A stretch of DNA of 11,537 nt from an uncultured beta proteobacterium (lineage in GTDB: Bacteria > Pseudomonadota > Gammaproteobacteria > Burkholderiales > Burkholderiaceae_C). Every line of letters begins with the position of its first letter. The first letter of the stretch is position 1. Shown here in pieces: positions 7,564 through 11,537 of the stretch. The notes under the pieces were generated by a model. It was not told the origin of the DNA and made no database searches. It was given only the letters and a program-made list of their open reading frames with translations. Where the stretch lies: NCBI GenBank assembly GCA_903870955.1, contig CAIQEX010000501.1:1-11537 (forward strand). Direction: 5' to 3'. The translations under genes and the position numbers were made by a program.

Positions 7564-7936
7564 GCGCGTGATGTGTGTGGAGGACGATGCCGACATTCGC
7601 ACCATCCTGGATTTCAGTTTGGGCGGCATGGGCGGTTTCACGCTCAGCCTGTGCGAAAGTGGTCCACAGGCGCTGGAGCGGGCGGAATCGTTCCGACCGC
7701 AATTGGTGTTGCTGGATGTGATGATGCCCGAGATGAGCGGCCCGGAAACGCTGATCAAGTTGCGCGCGCTGCCCGCGATGAAGGGCGTACCCATCGTCTT
7801 CCTGACCGCCAAGGCGATGCAGGATGAGGTCGAGGCGCTATTGGAATGTGGTGCCACAGGCATCATCGTCAAGCCGTTCGATCCGGTGGCGTTGCCGCAA
7901 AACATCCGCATTTACTGGGAACACGGGCGTGGCTAG
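7550..7936 (+). CDS. Stand-alone response regulator receiver protein (CheY/DivK type)
   Basis: 128 residues, a receiver domain and nothing else. The acidic pocket is Glu11-Asp12-Asp13 (CVEDDADI), the phosphoacceptor Asp56 in VLLDVMMPEMSG, the switch Thr86 in VFLTAK, and the lysine Lys108 in VKPFDP, so all residues needed for phosphorylation are present. With no output domain it should act by protein contact or as a phosphate carrier. The gene begins 14 bases before the end of the kinase gene and its own end overlaps the HPt gene, so the three are made together. Likely phosphodonor is the upstream kinase (His248); likely acceptor is the HPt protein. Both are inferred from gene order. Confidence 0.93.
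   Translation: MDMFERVMCVEDDADIRTILDFSLGGMGGFTLSLCESGPQALERAESFRPQLVLLDVMMPEMSGPETLIKLRALPAMKGVPIVFLTAKAMQDEVEALLECGATGIIVKPFDPVALPQNIRIYWEHGRG
7917..7921 (+). promoter_or_regulatory. Ribosome binding site of the HPt gene, inside the receiver gene
   Basis: GGGAA ends 7 bases before GTG 7929 and lies in the last codons of the receiver. It is the reason for choosing the GTG at 7929 rather than the next one at 7938. Confidence 0.45.
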
Positions 7937-8243
7937 CGTGCCAACGGGTCTGGGCCCTGCCTTCGCCGAACAGTTTCTAAAAATACAGCAAACCTTTGTC
8001 GCTGGTCTGGCGCAACGTCTGCACGATATTCAACACGCACCCGATGCACAGGCCTGCCATGTGGCCCTGCATCGCCTGGCCGGTGCAGCAGGTGGTTACG
8101 GTTTTGAGGCCTTGAGTCGGTTGGCCCGCGAGACCATGGAGGCACAGCAGGCAGGCCAGGAATTGCTCTTTCAGTCCGCGCTTCAACGCCTGGCTCAAGC
8201 CGTTACCGACATCCAGGCCACGCCGGCTGATCGGGCCACCTAG
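7929..8243 (+). CDS. Stand-alone histidine phosphotransfer (HPt) protein
   Basis: 104 residues from GTG 7929, overlapping the receiver's stop by 8 bases. Nearly the whole protein is one HPt helical bundle. The phosphorylatable residue is His48 in ALHRLAGAAGGYGFEAL, which fits the family pattern His-x-Leu-(Lys/Ala)-Gly-x-x-x-x-x-Gly. The lysine often following this histidine is replaced by Ala51. Family knowledge: HPt proteins shuttle phosphate between receivers and have no catalysis of their own. Here it probably takes phosphate from the stand-alone receiver or a kinase receiver and hands it to a regulator outside the window. It could also serve the large hybrid kinase nearby, which shows no HPt domain. 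Short, with a GTG start, so easily missed in annotation. Confidence 0.85.
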   Translation: MASVPTGLGPAFAEQFLKIQQTFVAGLAQRLHDIQHAPDAQACHVALHRLAGAAGGYGFEALSRLARETMEAQQAGQELLFQSALQRLAQAVTDIQATPADRAT

Positions 8244-8260
8244 CGGCGCTTGACAACACT

Positions 8261-8285
8261 GTGCACGCCGGTCGGCGGGGTGCAC
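8261..8285. terminator. Stem-loop between convergent genes (possible two-way terminator)
   Basis: GTGCAC at 8261-8266 and again at 8280-8285 is self-complementary and can pair. Inside it, GCC and GGC can pair around a four-base loop, with three unpaired G on one side. It fills the 41-base gap between the convergent HPt and glycosyltransferase genes, the right place for a shared terminator. No T-run follows on either strand, so classical intrinsic termination is not assured. Confidence 0.4.
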
Positions 8286-9349
8286 TACGCCTTTACCGTC
8301 AGCACACCCAGCAAGCTGTGTGTGGCATCGGTCCACGAATAGGCGTGGGCTGTGGCATGGGCCCGGTCTGACAGGGTTTGCCAGGCGGCATGGGAATCAC
8401 GACACAAGGCCACGATGGCACGCGCCATGTCTTCGGCAGATTCGTTGTGTACCAGCACCCCACCACCTTGCGCAATCAGATCGGGCGCGGCGCCAATCGG
8501 CACGCCGATGACCGGGGTGCGACAGGCCATGGCTTCCAGAATGGGCAGGCCAAAGCTGTCCAGACGCGAGCCAAACAACCAGTAGTCGCAAGCCGCATAG
8601 TGCGCACGCAACTCCTGCTGCGCCGGGCGGTAGAAGTATTGCGCACCCACCGGCAACGGCAACTCTGCAGACACCGCCTCGGTGCCAAAGGCCAACACCT
8701 GCAGATCGGGAATTTGCTGGCGCGCCAATTCACAGGCGGCAATACAGATGTCGCTGCCTTTGATGGCGGCATGCGCATAGATAAAGCCGACGCGTGTCGG
8801 GCTGTTGCGCGCACGCAAGGGCGCGTTGAACTGCTGCAGATCGACCGCATTGGGCACCACCTTGATGTCCAGCGGTCCGAGCTCTGCCTCGATGGTTTGT
8901 GCCAGTCCGCGCGAGATGGCTATCTTGGTGTTGGGCAGGCGCAAAGCGGCATGCAGTTGCGGCAGCACCTGCGGGCCAAACCAGCTTTCGTAGCCCTGGA
9001 TCAGGTGCACCCGGCGGCCCTTGGCCTCGGGGAAGCCATGCATCCAGACCGCTGTCTCCCACCAGGTGGCCACCACCACGTCGGCTTCGGGCACATCCCG
9101 GGCGGTAATGGGGCCCAGGCGGTCCATCACTTTGTGCGGCACACCCGAGAGTTCGATGTGGCCGAGCGGGCCTGGAGGCCGGCTCGGGGCGAACCACGCG
9201 CGCAGTCGCTGGCGCCAGGGCAACCGGTCTTGGGCACAGGTAATCACCAGCACCTCGTGGCCGAGTTTTTGTAGCTCGCTGGCATACACCGCGACGACAC
9301 GCGCGCCACCGGTGAAGTTGTCGCAGGGTAATAAAAAAGTAAAGCGCAT
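8285..9349 (-). CDS. Glycosyltransferase family 4 (GT-B fold)
   Basis: 354 residues from ATG 9349. The N-terminal half has the loop DNFTGGARVVA (10-20) and helix typical of GT-B enzymes. The C-terminal Glycos_transf_1 half begins near 186 (RVGFIYAHAAIKGSD, with Lys197 at the usual phosphate-binding place) and ends with the donor site SRLDSFGLPILEAMACRTP. The family E-x7-E motif appears as Asp264-x7-Glu272, a conservative change. Such retaining enzymes move a sugar from a nucleotide sugar to the growing lipid-linked chain at the cytoplasmic membrane face. It follows the flippase gene by 21 bases and is surely part of the same transcript. No clear ribosome binding site is visible. Donor and linkage cannot be told. 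Confidence 0.93.
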   Translation of the reverse strand: MRFTFLLPCDNFTGGARVVAVYASELQKLGHEVLVITCAQDRLPWRQRLRAWFAPSRPPGPLGHIELSGVPHKVMDRLGPITARDVPEADVVVATWWETAVWMHGFPEAKGRRVHLIQGYESWFGPQVLPQLHAALRLPNTKIAISRGLAQTIEAELGPLDIKVVPNAVDLQQFNAPLRARNSPTRVGFIYAHAAIKGSDICIAACELARQQIPDLQVLAFGTEAVSAELPLPVGAQYFYRPAQQELRAHYAACDYWLFGSRLDSFGLPILEAMACRTPVIGVPIGAAPDLIAQGGGVLVHNESAEDMARAIVALCRDSHAAWQTLSDRAHATAHAYSWTDATHSLLGVLTVKA

Positions 9350-9370
9350 GGCAGAAATGGAGTGTGCTGT

Positions 9371-10753
9371 TCAGCGCAAAAACGCACTGAGCAACTGGTG
9401 AATAAGCCAACCCAGGCCGCTGCTAACCAGCAGGGCCAGCGGCCAGACGGCCTCGGATTTCCAGGACATCAGGCCATGCCGCACCTTGAAGACCAGGGCT
9501 ACAGGCCAACCGGCAAACTGGCTTGCCACCACGGCCAGCACGGCTCCCTGCACGCCGCCCCACGCATAGGCCAGCGGCACCAGCACCACCAGTGCAAGCG
9601 CACGCAGCGTGTTGCTCAAGGTGACCCAGCCGGGTCGGTTGCGGGCAAACATCATCTGCTCCAGCACCTGGTAGCGCATGGCCACCAGACCCAGGGCCAG
9701 CAACTGCAGCATCCATCCGGCTTCGGCATAGCGCGTGTCGTACAACACCTGCACCACCCAACCGCCCAGCACCAGCGTCAAGCCGGAAATGCTGCCCAGG
9801 ATGGCATCGGCCAGTTGCTGCACGCGGGTGTACACCTTGTGCGCCTCGGCATCCCCGTTGCGCAGTGCTTCGCTCAGGCTGGGAAACACCAGGTGCGCAT
9901 TGAGGTTGCCCACCAGACCGACGATGGCCGCCAGCAACAGCGAGGCAATGGAGAACACACCAAAGTACTGCGCTGCCAAGGTGCCGCCCATGATGAGCTT
10001 TTCGCCATTCGCAGCGGCAAAGCCGATGATGGACGAGAGAAATATCCATTTGCCAAAGCCCACGATGTCGCGCAGGCTGGCGCGGTCCCAGCAGGGCTTG
10101 TAGGCCGGGCCATCAAACAGGGTGTGGCTGAGCACGGTGCGCGCCAGCGTCGCTGTGACGGTACCCAGCAGCAGGCTCCAGACCGAATGCGTCCACCCCG
10201 CACAGCCGATGGTGACCAGCATGCCGGCGAGTTGCGTCAGGAGTTCCAGGCGCGTAAGAAGTCGGGTTTGCAGGGCGCGCTGCGCGGTGGCAATGTGCAT
10301 CGACTCAAGCCCTTGCAACACGGCACTGAGTGCGAAGACCAGCACCATGGCGGGCAGTCGCGCATCGGCGTAGACGGTATCGGCCCGAAACGGTGCATAG
10401 AGGGCGCTGAGCTTGAGGCCCAACGCAATCAGCGCCACGATGGCGGCCAGCAGCAGTCCCCGAACGCATTGGACGGAGAACGCGGTGCCCAGAAATTTTG
10501 GCTGTTCGCCTTGCGGGTGCGTGACCACGCTTTGCCAGACGCCCAGATCAGAAAACATGACCAGCCCAAAGTACAGCGTTTGCACCGCAGCCATCAGGCC
10601 AAAGGACTCGGGCAACAGCAGCCGTGTGAGCACCAGGCTGCTGAGCAGACGCAGCGCTTGCGATGTCACATTGCTGCCCACCAGCCAGGCGGCTGCGTGC
10701 CACATGCGGCGCTGCAAGGCGCGGCTGGTGTCCGGTAAGGCTGCGGCTACCAC
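9371..10753 (-). CDS. Wzx-like lipid-linked oligosaccharide flippase (MOP superfamily, polysaccharide biosynthesis protein)
   Basis: 460 residues from GTG 10753, the size usual for Wzx. The protein is mostly hydrophobic, with about 12 predicted membrane helices separated by short charged loops. The first follows RALQRRMWHAAAWLVGS, the typical amphipathic start of this family; further examples are GLLLAAIVALIALGL and ALALVVLVPLAYAW. The family flips undecaprenyl-linked repeat units from the cytoplasmic to the periplasmic face. The GTG overlaps the preceding gene's stop as GTGGTAG, suggesting coupled translation. ATG 10705 is an alternative giving 444 residues but loses the basic leader; an upstream start at 11104 runs through the glycosyltransferase gene in another frame and is rejected. 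The matching Wzy polymerase is not in the window. Membership in the superfamily is firm; the exact substrate is unknown. Confidence 0.9.
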   Translation of the reverse strand: MVAAALPDTSRALQRRMWHAAAWLVGSNVTSQALRLLSSLVLTRLLLPESFGLMAAVQTLYFGLVMFSDLGVWQSVVTHPQGEQPKFLGTAFSVQCVRGLLLAAIVALIALGLKLSALYAPFRADTVYADARLPAMVLVFALSAVLQGLESMHIATAQRALQTRLLTRLELLTQLAGMLVTIGCAGWTHSVWSLLLGTVTATLARTVLSHTLFDGPAYKPCWDRASLRDIVGFGKWIFLSSIIGFAAANGEKLIMGGTLAAQYFGVFSIASLLLAAIVGLVGNLNAHLVFPSLSEALRNGDAEAHKVYTRVQQLADAILGSISGLTLVLGGWVVQVLYDTRYAEAGWMLQLLALGLVAMRYQVLEQMMFARNRPGWVTLSNTLRALALVVLVPLAYAWGGVQGAVLAVVASQFAGWPVALVFKVRHGLMSWKSEAVWPLALLVSSGLGWLIHQLLSAFLR

Positions 10754-11537
10754 GGCTTGACCGGGCTGGTGGTGCCGGAGTGCGTGTCGGTCCAGGCTTG
10801 ACGCAACTGGCTGCAGTGCATCGCCATGTCGCTGGCCTTGTCGGTTTGGCGGCGCAACGCAGCGCGCAGTCCGCGCAGGCGGTGCCAAACCCACTCGATC
10901 GCCATCAAACCGAACGCACCGGACAGGCCGTGGTGCTTGCGGTAATACAGCATGGCGCTGCGCATGCGCCAGCTCTCCAGTTGCGAGCCCGCGCGTGAGA
11001 CGCGGGCGCTGGTCACCGTCTTGGCTGAAGCGCCGCCGATGTGCACGGCCTTGAGGCGCGGCCAATACAGGACGGAATAGCCGGCTTGCTGCAGGCGTCG
11101 GCACAGGTCCACTTCTTCGTAGTACATGAAGAAGCGTTCATCAAAGCCGCTCAGTTTCAGAAACACGTTGCGCGGCAGAAACACGAAGGCGCCGGGAATC
11201 CAGTCCACCGCCGCGTCCTGCTCGGGGTCTGCCCAGCGCCGGTCCAGCCGCGCAAACGTGCGGCTCTGCGGATACTTGGCAGCCAGGCCGGACATGGTGA
11301 AAATTTCGTCACGCAGCGTGGGGAACATGCGCGCCGAGGGCTCGCGCTCGCCACGGGTGTTGCGCAGCTCACCGCCGGCCATGCCCGCTTCGGGATGCGC
11401 GTCCATTAGCGCAATGCCTTGCGCCAGCGCACCGGGTGCGGGCACTGCATCGGGGTTGAGCAATAGCAAGTAGCGGCCACTGGCACTTTTTGCGGCCAGA
11501 TTGTTGCCTGCGGCAAAGCCCAGGTTGATGCGGTTGG
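10747..11537 (-). CDS. Glycosyltransferase family 2, rhamnosyltransferase (WbbL)-like, N-terminus cut by window edge
   Basis: 262 residues are visible in an open frame that enters from the right edge; the start and the nucleotide-binding first strands lie outside. Seen: NLGFAAGNNLA, then the acidic metal-site region LLLLNPDAVP, the acceptor-side segment AVDWIPGAFVFLPRNVF, and GFDERFFMYYEEVDLCRRLQQAGY with the conserved acidic pair, followed by VHIGG. These are hallmarks of the GT2 group that includes rhamnosyltransferase WbbL. It transfers a sugar from a nucleotide donor to the lipid-linked glycan in the cytoplasm. A C-terminal basic, weakly hydrophobic tail may lie on the membrane. It overlaps the flippase gene by 7 bases. 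Rhamnose as donor is only a family guess. Confidence 0.92.
   Translation of the reverse strand, partial: NRINLGFAAGNNLAAKSASGRYLLLLNPDAVPAPGALAQGIALMDAHPEAGMAGGELRNTRGEREPSARMFPTLRDEIFTMSGLAAKYPQSRTFARLDRRWADPEQDAAVDWIPGAFVFLPRNVFLKLSGFDERFFMYYEEVDLCRRLQQAGYSVLYWPRLKAVHIGGASAKTVTSARVSRAGSQLESWRMRSAMLYYRKHHGLSGAFGLMAIEWVWHRLRGLRAALRRQTDKASDMAMHCSQLRQAWTDTHSGTTSPVKPW

Noticed and set aside
7003..7911. 302-codon minus-strand frame opposite the kinase end and the receiver
   Set aside because: Spans two real overlapping genes on the other strand, has no motif, and its composition fits an antisense shadow.
8378..9274. 298-codon plus-strand frame opposite the family 4 glycosyltransferase
   Set aside because: No recognisable domain and antisense-type composition. 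The minus strand has full glycosyltransferase motifs.
9362..10738. 458-codon open frame on the plus strand opposite the flippase
   Set aside because: Rich in Gln, His and Arg with no hydrophobic core or domain, the usual look of the antisense frame of a GC-rich membrane protein gene. The minus-strand frame is a clear flippase.
1..11537. Defence system, CRISPR array, transposon or other mobile element
   Set aside because: No regularly spaced repeats, transposase, integrase, nuclease-helicase gene or terminal inverted repeats were found on either strand. Every long gene is explained by sugar or signalling families.

Overview
The window looks like a high-GC betaproteobacterial chromosome segment, probably Burkholderiales/Comamonadaceae. 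This rests on codon use and the style of the proteins; no rRNA or other marker fixes the taxon. It holds part of an exopolysaccharide or capsule locus with two sets of phosphorelay signalling genes placed among the sugar genes. I see no tRNA, rRNA, IS element, CRISPR array or phage gene, and coding density is very high.

Layout, right to left on the minus strand. A glycosyltransferase family 2 gene (cut by the right edge) overlaps a Wzx-like flippase gene, followed 21 bases later by a glycosyltransferase family 4 gene ending at 8285. Facing it on the plus strand (5782-8243) is a compact three-gene signalling operon: a soluble kinase (receiver, PAS, HisKA, HATPase and a C-terminal receiver-like domain that has lost its active-site residues), a stand-alone receiver, and a stand-alone histidine phosphotransfer (HPt) protein. 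Both junctions are overlapping reading frames. Divergent from this operon, across about 140 non-coding bases that carry a direct repeat, is a second minus-strand group: a PglC-like phosphoglycosyl transferase that should start glycan assembly on undecaprenyl phosphate, an unusual nucleotidyltransferase/left-handed beta-helix/membrane protein whose C-terminus resembles half of a sugar transferase, and a very large membrane hybrid histidine kinase (two membrane helices, four PAS domains, HisKA, HATPase, two receivers) that runs off the left edge.

How they may work together (inference): the initiating transferase, the glycosyltransferases and the flippase make and export a lipid-linked repeat unit by a Wzx/Wzy-type route. 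The polymerase and export genes are not in the window. The soluble kinase, receiver and HPt would form a split phosphorelay whose output regulator is not encoded here. The large hybrid kinase has no HPt domain in the visible part, so the small HPt protein is a candidate partner for both systems. The most unusual items are the receiver-derived pseudo-domain closing the soluble kinase, the split relay between sugar genes, and the composite nucleotidyltransferase-like protein.
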